Origin: Verrucomicrobiota bacterium JB023
Lineage (GTDB): Bacteria > Verrucomicrobiota > Verrucomicrobiia > Verrucomicrobiales > Akkermansiaceae
DNA: 64,000 nucleotides
Direction: 5' to 3'
Assembly (NCBI GenBank): GCA_030673895.1
Contig: JAUTCR010000044.1
Coordinates: forward strand, 1-64,000
Both the position numbers and the translations under genes were made by a program. Below the pieces are notes generated by a model. It was not told the DNA's origin, did not search any database, and saw only the letters and a list, made by a program, of their open reading frames with translations. How positions within the stretch are numbered: position 1 is the stretch's first letter; every line of letters starts with the position of its first letter. This document shows, one piece after another, positions 26,103-35,227 of the stretch.

Positions 26103-26183
26103 CTTGACCCCAAAACCCCGTCGGGCGTGGCAGAGAGGCTGGAGAAGAAAGAAGCCCGGCTGGCCACCGTTTACAGCGGCGTG

Positions 26184-27578
26184 ATGCTCCCCATGACAAT
26201 TCCTCACCAGTCCCCTCGCCGGCAATCCGGAGTCTGGTTATTCCTGATGCTCATCGGACTGGGTCAAACCCTGTGCGGTGACTCCGCTCCCCGGCCGGAC
26301 GTCATTGTCTCCAGCCTCAAAGAGTTGGTGGAAGTCGCCGATGGGCGGAATCAGGTGATCCGAATGAAGCCGGGCACTTACCGTCTCTCCGAGCTGGCGA
26401 CCAAGAGGTGGATCCGCCAGCAACGCAAGGAGGGGAGAAGCCGCTTCATGGAGCTCAAGGGAAGTGGGAATCGCTATCTCATGCAAGACGTGGTCATCGA
26501 GTGGGAGACCGAACTCCGCAGCGAGATGAGAGCGCCGACCCACACCGGGGAGCTGGTGGTGACCGGGGATCGGAATGTCTTTAGTGGATTGACCATCAAG
26601 TGCACCGGGCATGGGGTTTCCCGGGGTGGCCAGTTGGTCGAGCTCAGGGGGAGGGGCAATGTCCTGGAAGATTGTTATTTCGAGATAAAGGGTTCCAGTC
26701 CCTATGGTTACGGAGATGTTTTCGGCAAAGGAGGGGAAGCGGTGATTGGGCATTACAAACATAGCGCAATCCGCGTGGCAGGTGATGATTCCCGCCTGCT
26801 CAACTGCAAGGTGCTGATGCGTTCCTTCGGTCACGGCATCTTCCTGCAGGATGATGCTGCCAATGTACTGATAGAGAACTGCCAGGTTGTTGGCGAGATG
26901 AGGAAGACCGAGGAGATGCTCGCGGAGAGGAAAGGGCGTCCCTTCGAGCGGGATTTCCAGATGGTCTTCCGCACCCGTGAGGGCAGTAACCGGCTGCTGC
27001 CCGGCTACATGAAGAGTCTCTGCGAGGACGGCTTCCGCACCTATGGGCAACATCCGGGCCTCGTCCTGCGGGGGTGCCGCGCGAAGAACGTGAGGGGAGG
27101 CTTCGAGATCCGCTCGGAGGCAGGAGCGATCATAGAGAACTGCAGTGCCATCGGCTGCGAGCGAGGTTTCTGGGTCTCCAGCGGAGCCCGGCTACGGAAT
27201 TGCCGGGCTGATGCGCAATATGGTCCGGCCCTCTTCTTGGAAGGAGAAGAGGCGTCCGTGGAGCTGGAGATTCTGCCCCAAGTCTCCGATCGCAAGGTTC
27301 ATGGACTCGCGATGATTCACGGTCAAGGACACGAGGTCATCCTCAAGGCAGGCCTTGGCGGAGAGAGACGGCGGGCCGTGCCGATCTGGATTGGCTACTC
27401 GGCTCCCGCGAGGGGAGACGGCATGGCATCCTTTGGGGAGAAGAGAGCTCGCCGACTGGACATACGCAATCGAACGAGGATGCCCGTGCGCGTTGGTGAG
27501 CGTGTCGACGGCTTGTCTCTGGAAACTCTCGGACCCGTTGAGGAGAATAAAGGGCGGGGAGTTCAACTGAATAAGTAA
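26184..27578 (+). CDS. Exported right-handed beta-helix protein
   Basis: 464 residues from ATG 26184 (or 26193); the GTG at 26127 is less likely. A signal peptide (GVWLFLMLIGLGQTLC) is followed by IVSSLKELVEVADGRNQVIRMKPGTYRL, the start seen in parallel beta-helix proteins, and repeated coils such as GNVLEDCYFEIKGSSPYGYG, SRLLNCKVLMRSFGHGIFLQ, ANVLIENCQVVGE and AIIENCSAIGCERGFWVSSG. This fold serves pectate lyases and other polysaccharide enzymes, but no catalytic set was identified. It could be a polysaccharide lyase or a binding protein. It stands alone between the AraC gene and the STAS gene. Confidence 0.75.
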   Translation: MLPMTIPHQSPRRQSGVWLFLMLIGLGQTLCGDSAPRPDVIVSSLKELVEVADGRNQVIRMKPGTYRLSELATKRWIRQQRKEGRSRFMELKGSGNRYLMQDVVIEWETELRSEMRAPTHTGELVVTGDRNVFSGLTIKCTGHGVSRGGQLVELRGRGNVLEDCYFEIKGSSPYGYGDVFGKGGEAVIGHYKHSAIRVAGDDSRLLNCKVLMRSFGHGIFLQDDAANVLIENCQVVGEMRKTEEMLAERKGRPFERDFQMVFRTREGSNRLLPGYMKSLCEDGFRTYGQHPGLVLRGCRAKNVRGGFEIRSEAGAIIENCSAIGCERGFWVSSGARLRNCRADAQYGPALFLEGEEASVELEILPQVSDRKVHGLAMIHGQGHEVILKAGLGGERRRAVPIWIGYSAPARGDGMASFGEKRARRLDIRNRTRMPVRVGERVDGLSLETLGPVEENKGRGVQLNK

Positions 27579-27744
27579 GGATGATCGTCCCCGCACAAGA
27601 GGAGGCTCGTCAAGTTGCTATCAATAGAGTGACTTATGCAATTAAAGGAAACTTTTTTGAAATAATGGGCGAATTTTTGTGACCTCTCAAAGATTTGAGG
27701 TAATCTTACGAATAGAACCCGACCGATAACGGTCTTATTAATAG

Positions 27745-28419
27745 ATGACCCTCAGAACTTCCAGAACTTCGGATTTTTCGAAAAAATCTGGCGATGCGTC
27801 CCGGATGGTTGACGAGGCGAAATCGCGTAGGTATTCTGCAGGCTCATCAGAACAAATCGGTGCCAAGGCACGTGACTTAGTGACGAAAGAAAGTTCTATC
27901 GAGGTTGGTGAAGTAGAGGGCTCCCAGTGGGTGAGAGTCCATGGCAAGGGTAACTTCGTGAGCAGCCCTGGTCTGAAGGAATGTGTGGAGAAGCGTCTCG
28001 GCACCAATGGCTGGGATGGTAAGCCCACCGTCGTCGTCGACTTGGATGAATGTCCGGCGATGGACTCGACTTTCATGGGCACCCTGGCGGGTCTTGCCTT
28101 GCAATTGTCTGAGCAAGAAGGCCGCTTGGCCGTCGTCGGCCTGAGCGAGCGCAACCGTGATTCTTTGAGCGATCTGGGCCTTGATGCCTTGCTCGACCTT
28201 GAGGATGAAGACGGAGGCTCGGATTGGGATGGCCGCTTGGGGGAAATCCGTAGCGGACTGCAACAATGGGATGGACGTAACAAGACTGCAGCCGCCGCTG
28301 AAGAGGTGCTTGAGGCGCATCGCAAGCTCTGCGATGTCGACGACCGGAATGTTAAGAAGTTCGGCGCGGTGCTGGACGTTTTGGAGCGTGAGTGTGAGGC
28401 CAAAGGGCCTAACAGTTAG
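27745..28419 (+). CDS. STAS-domain anti-sigma factor antagonist-like protein
   Basis: 224 residues. Residues about 50-150 form a STAS domain: VRVHGKGNFVSSPGLKECVE, then TVVVDLDECPAMDSTFMGTL, where Ser108 is at the usual phosphorylation site, and GRLAVVGLSERNRDSLSDLG. The first 49 residues are Ser/Arg-rich and may be untranslated if a later start is used. The last 70 residues are helical (TAAAAEEVLEAHRKLCDVDD). It is 14 bp before a SpoIIE-type phosphatase gene, the standard RsbV/RsbU pairing. A small hairpin (GACCG-ATAA-CGGTC, 27721-27734) lies just before the start. Confidence 0.85.
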   Translation: MTLRTSRTSDFSKKSGDASRMVDEAKSRRYSAGSSEQIGAKARDLVTKESSIEVGEVEGSQWVRVHGKGNFVSSPGLKECVEKRLGTNGWDGKPTVVVDLDECPAMDSTFMGTLAGLALQLSEQEGRLAVVGLSERNRDSLSDLGLDALLDLEDEDGGSDWDGRLGEIRSGLQQWDGRNKTAAAAEEVLEAHRKLCDVDDRNVKKFGAVLDVLERECEAKGPNS

Positions 28420-28433
28420 CTGGTAGCTTCTGC

Positions 28434-29831
28434 ATGAACGGCTTGGAGCTGAGTCTGATCGCAATTTTACTGGTCGGGCTGGCTTTGCTCATCTGGCGCT
28501 TGCGGGTGACGGAAAGCCAATACCGGGCCAGCGAAGGGCGGCGGACGGCGATCGAGGGTGAGGAGCATCGCATGTTCGATTTTCTCCACCTCCTGGGTGT
28601 TTCGATTGAGGAGGAGCGGTCGTTAAGTCATCTCTACCGGACCATCGTGGAAGGGGTGGAGGAGGTGCTCACTGCCGATGGGGCGGCCCTCTACTTGATT
28701 AAGCAGAATGATTTGGTGCCCGGTCATCTATCGGACAGAGGGCCGGCCTTCATCCGTGTTTCAGGCGAGGTGCGTCAACGCGAGGGCGATTCCCTCATCG
28801 GGTGGTTGCGTCTCCATCGGGCCAAGCTGGAGGGCGAGCCGCTGGCGGCTTCGCTGGAGAAAGAGACCGGGCGCTGGTGGACGCCAATCGACCCGGTCGA
28901 ACTTGATGATATTGATTCTCTCATGGCAGTCCCCCTCTGGCGGGGGGACCAGCCTTTCGCCATTCTTGCCGCCGCCCGGACCAAGGGCACCTTCGAGGAC
29001 TACGATTGGGACACCTTCCGCTCCATGGCAGAGCAATCATCCTTTGCTTTGGGTAACGCTCTCTTGCACAAGGAGGTGCATGAGAAGCGACGCCTCGATG
29101 ACGAGCTGAGGACGGCGCAAGCGGTCCAGCGCGTCCTCTTGCCGGACGGGAACCCCGATTGGGCAGGCTACCGGGTCCGCGGGATGAACGTGGCGGCCCG
29201 TCTAATCAGTGGCGACTATTTCGACTACCTTGATCTCCCCGATGGTAAGCATGGGGTGGTCGTCGCTGACGTCTCTGGCAAGGGGGTGGGCGCAGGCCTT
29301 GTGATGGCGAGCTGCCGTAGCGCCTTGCGGGCGCTCGTCCAAGATAAGGGGACGCCCTTACAAGCGATGGCGGGCCTCAATCGGCTCATCTTTCATGACA
29401 TCCGGCAGGACATGTTCGTGAGTGCCGCCTATGCCGTGCTGGAGAACGAGACGGGTAAATTGACTTTGGTGAGGGCCGGCCACGACGCCCCTCTCCTTTT
29501 CCGTAAGAATACGAACGAAGTCGAGGTGGTGAAGCCCGGAGGTCTCGCTCTCGGTATCGACAAGGGGCCAGTCTTTGAGCGGGTGACCAAGGAGCTCGAG
29601 ATTGAGATGCAGCCGGGCGATGTGCTTCTCTTTTACACTGATGGCATCACCGAGGCAGAGGATCTCGGGGGTGAGGAGTATGGGCGGAAGCGTCTCCGCG
29701 AGGTCTTCGCTTCCCATGGCGCTTACGGCGCCGAGGACGTGCTCGAACGAATCACCGCAGACGTGAGCCAATTCTCTCCGAAGACCACCCGCATGGACGA
29801 CATGACCTTGGTCGCCATCGAGCGGGTCTAA
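28434..29831 (+). CDS. Membrane-anchored GAF / SpoIIE (PP2C) phosphatase
   Basis: 465 residues: a membrane helix (LELSLIAILLVGLALLIWRL, residues 3-22), a GAF domain (about 47-216; HLYRTIVEGVEEVLTADGAA and IDSLMAVPLWRGDQPFAILA), and a SpoIIE-type PP2C domain with metal ligands in SGDYFD, VVADVSGKGVGAG, LFYTDGITEAED and RMDDMTLVAI. It would dephosphorylate the STAS protein encoded just upstream, as RsbU does for RsbV. No RsbW-type kinase gene is beside the pair. The GAF domain is the likely signal input. Confidence 0.92.
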   Translation: MNGLELSLIAILLVGLALLIWRLRVTESQYRASEGRRTAIEGEEHRMFDFLHLLGVSIEEERSLSHLYRTIVEGVEEVLTADGAALYLIKQNDLVPGHLSDRGPAFIRVSGEVRQREGDSLIGWLRLHRAKLEGEPLAASLEKETGRWWTPIDPVELDDIDSLMAVPLWRGDQPFAILAAARTKGTFEDYDWDTFRSMAEQSSFALGNALLHKEVHEKRRLDDELRTAQAVQRVLLPDGNPDWAGYRVRGMNVAARLISGDYFDYLDLPDGKHGVVVADVSGKGVGAGLVMASCRSALRALVQDKGTPLQAMAGLNRLIFHDIRQDMFVSAAYAVLENETGKLTLVRAGHDAPLLFRKNTNEVEVVKPGGLALGIDKGPVFERVTKELEIEMQPGDVLLFYTDGITEAEDLGGEEYGRKRLREVFASHGAYGAEDVLERITADVSQFSPKTTRMDDMTLVAIERV

Positions 29832-30002
29832 TCTCCGTGCCCATCGCGAAGGCCAGGAAAGGGCAGTTGTTGTCCTGATTTAGAAGCTTTGCATTGTTCT
29901 GCGGCTTCCCTTGCGGAGCCGGTTCTTTTCCGGTCGCGCGAGAAGAATATTCGCTCCTCTTTGCAGTGGTTTGATGGCCTGGCTTTCGCTTAGGCTATGC
30001 CC

Positions 30003-30356
30003 ATGGGTTGGATGCGAACACTCTTGTTAGGCGATATCGGGAATCGGATGGATATCGCGGATGCGGAACGTAGTATCGACAGCCTGCGGAGCCAGCAGCA
30101 CTCCGCAAGGTCTGAAATCGTTGCCAAGGAGCGCGAAATCAAGAGGCTCGAGAAGGAGGTGGGCCAGCTCAAGCTCGCCACGCAGGCACTCACGCGGTTT
30201 CTCGTCATGAAGGGGCTGGTGCACGAGGGAGAGCTGAATTCGTTTATCGAAAAAGTGGATGCCGAAGATGGAGTCGTCGACGGTCAGCTTTCCTTGGATG
30301 ACTCCCAAGTGAGATTGAAACTCGTCCGACCGGATGCTCACACTTGGGAGATCTGA
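30003..30356 (+). CDS. Small coiled-coil protein
   Basis: 117 residues from ATG 30003 (an ATG two codons earlier at 29997 is possible). It begins GWMRTLLLGDIGNRMDIADAE, an opening I associate with a conserved PVC small-protein family, followed by a coiled coil (SEIVAKEREIKRLEKEVGQL) and an acidic C-terminal part. There is no signal or membrane helix. The function is unknown. It precedes the amphi-Trp gene by about 30 bp. Confidence 0.7.
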   Translation: MGWMRTLLLGDIGNRMDIADAERSIDSLRSQQHSARSEIVAKEREIKRLEKEVGQLKLATQALTRFLVMKGLVHEGELNSFIEKVDAEDGVVDGQLSLDDSQVRLKLVRPDAHTWEI

Positions 30357-30385
30357 GCCTGCGCTAATTGAAGATAAAACTGACC

Positions 30386-30604
30386 ATGAAAGCAGACCGC
30401 GACTTGGAGAAAACTTATCCGTTGGACCAATTTATCGCCAAACTTCGTCGCTTGGCCGACAGCTTGGAGAATGGGGAACCCTTTGAGATCCAGATTGCCA
30501 ACGAGCGAATCTACGTGCCTGTGCGGGCACGTTACAATATCGAGCACGAGCGGGAGGAGGGGTCCGAGGAGATCGAATTCCAAATCAAGTGGGAGGCTGA
30601 GTAG
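30386..30604 (+). CDS. Amphi-Trp domain protein
   Basis: 72 residues from ATG 30386 (a TTG at 30368 would add six). The pattern LEKTYPLDQFIAKLRRLADS, then GEPFEIQI and the final EIEFQIKWE is the amphi-Trp domain, named for its conserved Trp in an amphipathic strand. The function is unknown. It sits between the coiled-coil gene and the DinG-family helicase gene. Confidence 0.78.
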   Translation: MKADRDLEKTYPLDQFIAKLRRLADSLENGEPFEIQIANERIYVPVRARYNIEHEREEGSEEIEFQIKWEAE

Positions 30605-30672
30605 AGCGGACCACGTCTGCAGCACACCTTGGCATTGCCGACCTCGCTCCGCTGCGGCATGAATGGCGGGCG

Positions 30673-32685
30673 GTGATATCGATTTCAGAAAATGCCGGCC
30701 AGCTAGGCTGGCTGCGGGAAGAGATGCGGGAGGCCTTCTCGGAGACGGGGATGCTTTCCCAGTCTGCTGATTTCGAATTCCGCCCTCAACAGCAGGAGAT
30801 GGGCATGGCTGTCGCCCGTGCTCTCGAGAATGGTGAGCCGGTCGCGGTGGAAGCAGGGACCGGTGTGGGCAAGTCGCTCGCGTATCTTTTGCCTTCGGTC
30901 CGTTTCGCGATTGAGGAAGGCCGGAAGGCAATCATCTCCACCCACACGATCAATTTGCAGGAGCAGCTCGTGGGCAAGGATCTACCCTTGGTGAAGAAGC
31001 TTCTCCCCGGCGATTGGGAAGCGGTCCTCCTCAAGGGGCGTAATAACTACCTCTGCCCCCTGCGGCTCACCCGGGCGATGCAGCAGCAAGGCGATCTCTT
31101 CAGTCAGGGCGAAGCGGAGGAGCTCCGCGCTATCTGGAACTGGGCCGAGGGAACAAGCGAGGGGACCCTTAGTGATCTCGACTTCCAGCCGAGTCCCAAG
31201 GTCTGGGCGCAAGTCTGCAGCGAATCCCAGATCTGCACCCAGCGCCTCTGCGGGGTGAAGGGGAATTGCTTCTTCCAAAAGGCATGGAAGCGAGCCGGGG
31301 AAGCCCGCGTCCTGGTCGTCAATCACACCTTGTTCTTTGCTCTTGCTGATTTGGAGGGACTGATCGAAGCCGGGGGCGAGGATGGTGGTTTTCTATTTCC
31401 TCGGGATTTCGTTGTCTTCGATGAGGCCCATACCCTGGAGAATGTGGCGGCGAGCCAACTGGGTATCCGGCTTGCGGAAGGAGGGATGAAGTTCGACCTG
31501 CAACGGCTCTACAATCCGAGGTCGCGAAAGGGCATTCTACGTACACTGGGCGACGCGACGGCCATGCAGGGCGTCGAACTCCTGCTCAGCCAAGTCGGCG
31601 AGTTCTTTCAGCTCGTCAACGAGGTGGCCGAGTTCAAAGGTGAATCACGCGAGAGCCGTATCCGGCGTTCCGGACTCGTGCCCAATTCATTGGCTCAACC
31701 GCTGAAAGACCTCTGGACCCGCCTGGAGGAATTGGCTGACGGCATGGAGAAGGAGAACTCAAGTCGGGGAGAGTTGTTAGATGGCGTGCGACGCCTGCGC
31801 GAGGCTCATGGAGCCCTGCGCATGTTCCTCGACCAAGAGGATGACGGCAGCGTCTATTGGGTCGAGAAGTCAGGCTATCAGCGGGATACCATCACCCTGC
31901 GTTCCGCTCCCGTGGAAGTCGCCGATCGATTGCGGGAGAGTCTTTTCGATCGGGGTAAGCCGGTCATCCTCACCAGTGCCACCTTGGGCACCGGGGATCG
32001 CGAACTCGCCTACTTCAGGAATCGGCTGGGAGCCGAACGAGCCGAAGCTGTCAAAATCGGCAGTCCCTTCGACTACGAGAAGCAGATGAGGGTCTTTGTG
32101 GCGAAGGGGATGGTGGAGCCCTCTCATCCCAAGTTTGCGGATGAGACTCCGAAGTGGATTGAGCACTTCATCCGGCGCACCGATGGTAAGGCTTTCGTTC
32201 TCTTCACCAGCTACGGTCTCATGCGTAAGACGGCGGAGGCGATGCGGGGCTTTTTCCAACGGAGCGGAATTCGGCTGCTCGTGCAGGGTGAGGGAATGCC
32301 GCGTCACCGGATGGTCTCCGAGTTCCGTGAGGACGTGGATAGTGTTCTCTTCGGGACGGATTCCTTCTGGACGGGAGTTGATGTCCCCGGGGAAGCGCTG
32401 AGCAATGTCATCGTCACGCGCTTGCCCTTCGCGGTGCCGGATCATCCGGTGACGGCCTCGCGTATCGAGGCCATTGAAGCTGCAGGGGGAAATTCCTTCA
32501 TGGATTATTCCGTCCCCGAGGCTGTAGTGAAGCTCAGGCAAGGGGTGGGTCGCTTGATTCGTTCGGCCAAGGACAAAGGCATCGTCGCCATCCTCGACAA
32601 TCGGGTCGTGACGAAGCGATATGGCCGCATCTTTCTAGAGTGCCTCCCTGAGGGAGCCATCGTCGAGTATGTCGACCGGGTGTGA
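30673..32685 (+). CDS. dinG: DinG/XPD-family ATP-dependent helicase with Fe-S cluster
   Basis: 670 residues with a GTG start. Walker A AGTGVGKS at 61-68, DEAH at 250-253, and four to five Cys in the iron-sulfur segment (Cys128, Cys182, Cys188, Cys193, Cys199) match the XPD/DinG fold. Later motifs include SATLGTG, FTSYGLMRKTAEA, DSFWTGVDVPGEALSNVIV and LRQGVGRLIRS. DinG unwinds 5'-tailed DNA and R-loops. The length is near the E. coli value (716). Five Cys make the exact four ligands uncertain. Confidence 0.92.
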   Translation: MISISENAGQLGWLREEMREAFSETGMLSQSADFEFRPQQQEMGMAVARALENGEPVAVEAGTGVGKSLAYLLPSVRFAIEEGRKAIISTHTINLQEQLVGKDLPLVKKLLPGDWEAVLLKGRNNYLCPLRLTRAMQQQGDLFSQGEAEELRAIWNWAEGTSEGTLSDLDFQPSPKVWAQVCSESQICTQRLCGVKGNCFFQKAWKRAGEARVLVVNHTLFFALADLEGLIEAGGEDGGFLFPRDFVVFDEAHTLENVAASQLGIRLAEGGMKFDLQRLYNPRSRKGILRTLGDATAMQGVELLLSQVGEFFQLVNEVAEFKGESRESRIRRSGLVPNSLAQPLKDLWTRLEELADGMEKENSSRGELLDGVRRLREAHGALRMFLDQEDDGSVYWVEKSGYQRDTITLRSAPVEVADRLRESLFDRGKPVILTSATLGTGDRELAYFRNRLGAERAEAVKIGSPFDYEKQMRVFVAKGMVEPSHPKFADETPKWIEHFIRRTDGKAFVLFTSYGLMRKTAEAMRGFFQRSGIRLLVQGEGMPRHRMVSEFREDVDSVLFGTDSFWTGVDVPGEALSNVIVTRLPFAVPDHPVTASRIEAIEAAGGNSFMDYSVPEAVVKLRQGVGRLIRSAKDKGIVAILDNRVVTKRYGRIFLECLPEGAIVEYVDRV

Positions 32686-32756
32686 AGGGTGATACAGCTG
32701 AAAACTGCTTGGAATGAGGCTTTCCCCCGACTCGCCGGACTGAGAGAATGCGTGGC

Positions 32757-33440
32757 ATGAAGCCTTGGACCAATGTTGCCGAAACGCGCGCTCCCGATGG
32801 GGCGCACTTCCGCCTGATGGAGCATGATGGCGACTACTATCTTTACATGAATGACCGGCAGGTCATGAGCACGAAGATGACTCTCTCCGAGAGGATGCTG
32901 GCCGATGTTGGCTGTGGCCATGATGCCAAGGGGAGGTCCATGCGAGTCCTCGTTGGAGGCTTGGGGCTGGGGTTTAGTCTTCGCCGTGCGCTGGAGCTCA
33001 CAGGTCCAGGTTCCGTTATCCACGTCGCCGAGCTCCTTCCGGAGGTCGAGCGATGGAACCGGGAGCTCATGGGCGGTTACAACGACGACATCTTGAACGA
33101 TGAGCGTACGGAAATTCTAGTAGAGGATGTCTATGAGGTCATCCGCCGCGCGGCCCAGCAGGGGCCTCGCTATGATGCCATCCTCCTCGATGTGGATGAT
33201 GGACCCTCGTCTCTCCTTCAGCCGCAGAATTCGCAGCTTTACCGGCAGGAAGGATTGGACTTGCTCAAGCAAGCATTGACCACCAGCGGGCGGGTGGCCT
33301 TCTGGGCAGTCGAGAGAGATCCCCGCCTTTTCCGGAGCTTGAAGAAAGCGAGATTCTGGGCCGAGGAATTCCCCGCAGCCAAGCACGAACGCGCGAAGCG
33401 GAAGGAGCACGCCATCTATCTGGGTGCGCGCCGAACGTGA
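32757..33440 (+). CDS. Spermidine-synthase-like methyltransferase-fold protein
   Basis: 227 residues from ATG 32757 (MKPWTNVAETRAPDGAHFRL); an ATG three codons earlier is possible. The fold is that of SpeE: LVGGLGLGFSLRRALE (motif I), HVAELLPEVERWNREL, and YDAILLDVDDGPSS, where the aspartates would bind the diamine. Members without the full polyamine set are annotated only as spermidine-synthase-like. It lies about 70 bp after dinG and may share its promoter. Confidence 0.8.
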   Translation: MKPWTNVAETRAPDGAHFRLMEHDGDYYLYMNDRQVMSTKMTLSERMLADVGCGHDAKGRSMRVLVGGLGLGFSLRRALELTGPGSVIHVAELLPEVERWNRELMGGYNDDILNDERTEILVEDVYEVIRRAAQQGPRYDAILLDVDDGPSSLLQPQNSQLYRQEGLDLLKQALTTSGRVAFWAVERDPRLFRSLKKARFWAEEFPAAKHERAKRKEHAIYLGARRT

Positions 33441-33459
33441 GCCGGCCGATGGCCATTAG

Positions 33460-34176
33460 TCACAGCCGGGCGAGAAGCTCGCTCTTTTTGTTATTGAACT
33501 CCTCATCAGTCAGCACCCCTGCATCACGTAGCTCTCCCAGCTTCCGCAGGTTCTCATAGATATCCTCATTCACTTGCTTGTCCGGCTGTGGCGGAGCCGG
33601 CGGCAGAGGGGCTTGCGACGGAGCCGCCAACCCCGGTCCAGAAACAAGGGGCAGACTGAGGGTGGTGAAGGTCCCAAATTGGCTGGTGAAGGTGAGCGAG
33701 TCGTTGGAGCCCTGTTGCTGGCTGACTCCACCGATCTGATGGTCCATGGTGTCGAAGATGGACACCTGCCCATCGCGCTGGACTGCCAGACGGCGGGTCT
33801 GTGGAAAGATGGCATACCGGCTGTTGTTCTGCGCTCCGGTCGAGGACGGTGTCCCTAGCTCGACCGGCCACCAGTGATTGCCGCCTTGCCCTTGTGGCTG
33901 GGGCCGAAAGATCTGACGGGTCGCGAGAGCGGAAGAAAGCTCTTCACACAGGTTGTTCACGTTGGCCTTCAGCGCGTTGTTGAAGAGATCGCCGACCATC
34001 GTCATGCCGCCACGCATCCATTGGCCGCTCCCATATTCGGGGATCGAAAATTGCGCCATGGTGCCTCCACCATTATTGACCGCGACGAGCATGTGGAGCA
34101 CGGAGTCGAAGCTGAGACCATAACGATTGGCGATGTCATTGACCACTTGTTGGCCATCGGGTGTGAGGGAATTCAT
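33460..34176 (-). CDS. SHOCT-domain protein
   Basis: 238 residues. The C-terminus DIYENLRKLGELRDAGVLTD and EEFNNKKSELLARL is a SHOCT domain, a short oligomerisation module. The N-terminal half (SGQWMRGGMTMVGDLFNNAL, and ALATRQIFRPQPQGQGGNHW) belongs to a family of about this length whose function is unknown. A Pro/Ala-rich linker joins them. There is no signal peptide or membrane helix. It diverges from the S1-domain gene. Confidence 0.82.
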   Translation of the reverse strand: MNSLTPDGQQVVNDIANRYGLSFDSVLHMLVAVNNGGGTMAQFSIPEYGSGQWMRGGMTMVGDLFNNALKANVNNLCEELSSALATRQIFRPQPQGQGGNHWWPVELGTPSSTGAQNNSRYAIFPQTRRLAVQRDGQVSIFDTMDHQIGGVSQQQGSNDSLTFTSQFGTFTTLSLPLVSGPGLAAPSQAPLPPAPPQPDKQVNEDIYENLRKLGELRDAGVLTDEEFNNKKSELLARL

Positions 34177-34346
34177 GGGATGGGTTTTCGCTTCCTCAAT
34201 AGCACTGCGCAGCGCGTTAGCGACCTATTTCTTGCCGGCCTCAACCGTCAGGGGGAGCTTGCTCTGATCCCAAGGGCCACTCTGCCCACGAGTTCAAGCT
34301 TGTGATGGCTTCATACCGACCTTAGCTTGAAAGCCGAAGAGAAGAG

Positions 34347-35183
34347 ATGGCTGAGATCGGTGAGCGGGCAAGTTTGAGGATGGTGCGGGAGGCCCCTCCG
34401 GGAGTTTTTCTCGATGCAGGTGATTTGCTGGGGGAGGTTCTCCTGCCGAGGCGAGAACTCCCAAAGACTTGGCAAATCGGGGACGAGGTCGATGTCTTCA
34501 TCTACGTCGATTCGGAAGACCGCCCGGTGGCGACCCTGAAGTCTCCCAAGGTGATGCCGGGAGAATTCGGTTACCTCGAAGCCGTGCAGACGACAGCCAT
34601 CGGGGCATTTCTGGACTGGGGACTTCCCAAGGATTTGCTGCTCCCCTTTGCCGAACAAAAGGAAGAAGTCAACGTAGGGCAATCCTATGTCGTCCGCGTT
34701 GCCTTCGATGTTTCGACCGAACGTCTATTCGCTTCCCGCAGGCTGGCCCGCTATCTCAGCGAGCATCGTGATGAGCTTCAGGAAGGAGAGGAAGTCGACC
34801 TTCTCATCTTTGGTAAGACCGAGCTAGGTTACAAGGCGATCATCAATCACCGCTTTAGCGGCCTTCTCTTTGCCAACGAGGTCTTCCGTCGACTCAATGC
34901 CGGAGAGAAGACCAAGGGTTACGTGAAGAAGGTCCGGGAGGACGGCAAAGTCGATCTCTCACTCTACGCACCGGGTCGGGATCGGATTGAGGAACTGGCC
35001 GGGCGAATCATGCAGGAGCTCGCTTCGCGGGGAGGCTCGTGGTCGATTTCGGATAAGAGCTCGCCGGAAGAAATCTCGAAAGCACTCGGGGTGAGCAAGA
35101 AGGATTTCAAGAAAGCTCTTGGGCTTCTCTTTAAGGAGCGTCGCCTTGTTATCGAGGACGAGGGCATTCGAGCCGTCGTTTAA
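34347..35183 (+). CDS. cvfB: CvfB-like S1 RNA-binding protein
   Basis: 278 residues with the CvfB layout: three S1-type beta barrels and a C-terminal winged helix. The first repeat starts MAEIGERASLRMVREAPPG and includes GEVLLPRRELPKTWQIGDEV; the second is EAVQTTAIGAFLDWGLPKDL; the third is DEVDLLIFG-like with TELGYKAIINHRFSGLLFAN. The winged helix is SPEEISKALGVSKKDFKKAL followed by LLFKERRLVI. The family binds RNA and affects virulence or growth regulators in Firmicutes. It ends 45 bp before the convergent SNF2 remnant. Confidence 0.88.
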   Translation: MAEIGERASLRMVREAPPGVFLDAGDLLGEVLLPRRELPKTWQIGDEVDVFIYVDSEDRPVATLKSPKVMPGEFGYLEAVQTTAIGAFLDWGLPKDLLLPFAEQKEEVNVGQSYVVRVAFDVSTERLFASRRLARYLSEHRDELQEGEEVDLLIFGKTELGYKAIINHRFSGLLFANEVFRRLNAGEKTKGYVKKVREDGKVDLSLYAPGRDRIEELAGRIMQELASRGGSWSISDKSSPEEISKALGVSKKDFKKALGLLFKERRLVIEDEGIRAVV

Positions 35184-35227
35184 CGGGGTGTCTAACAATC
35201 GATGAGTTGGCTTCCGCTGCTCGGATG

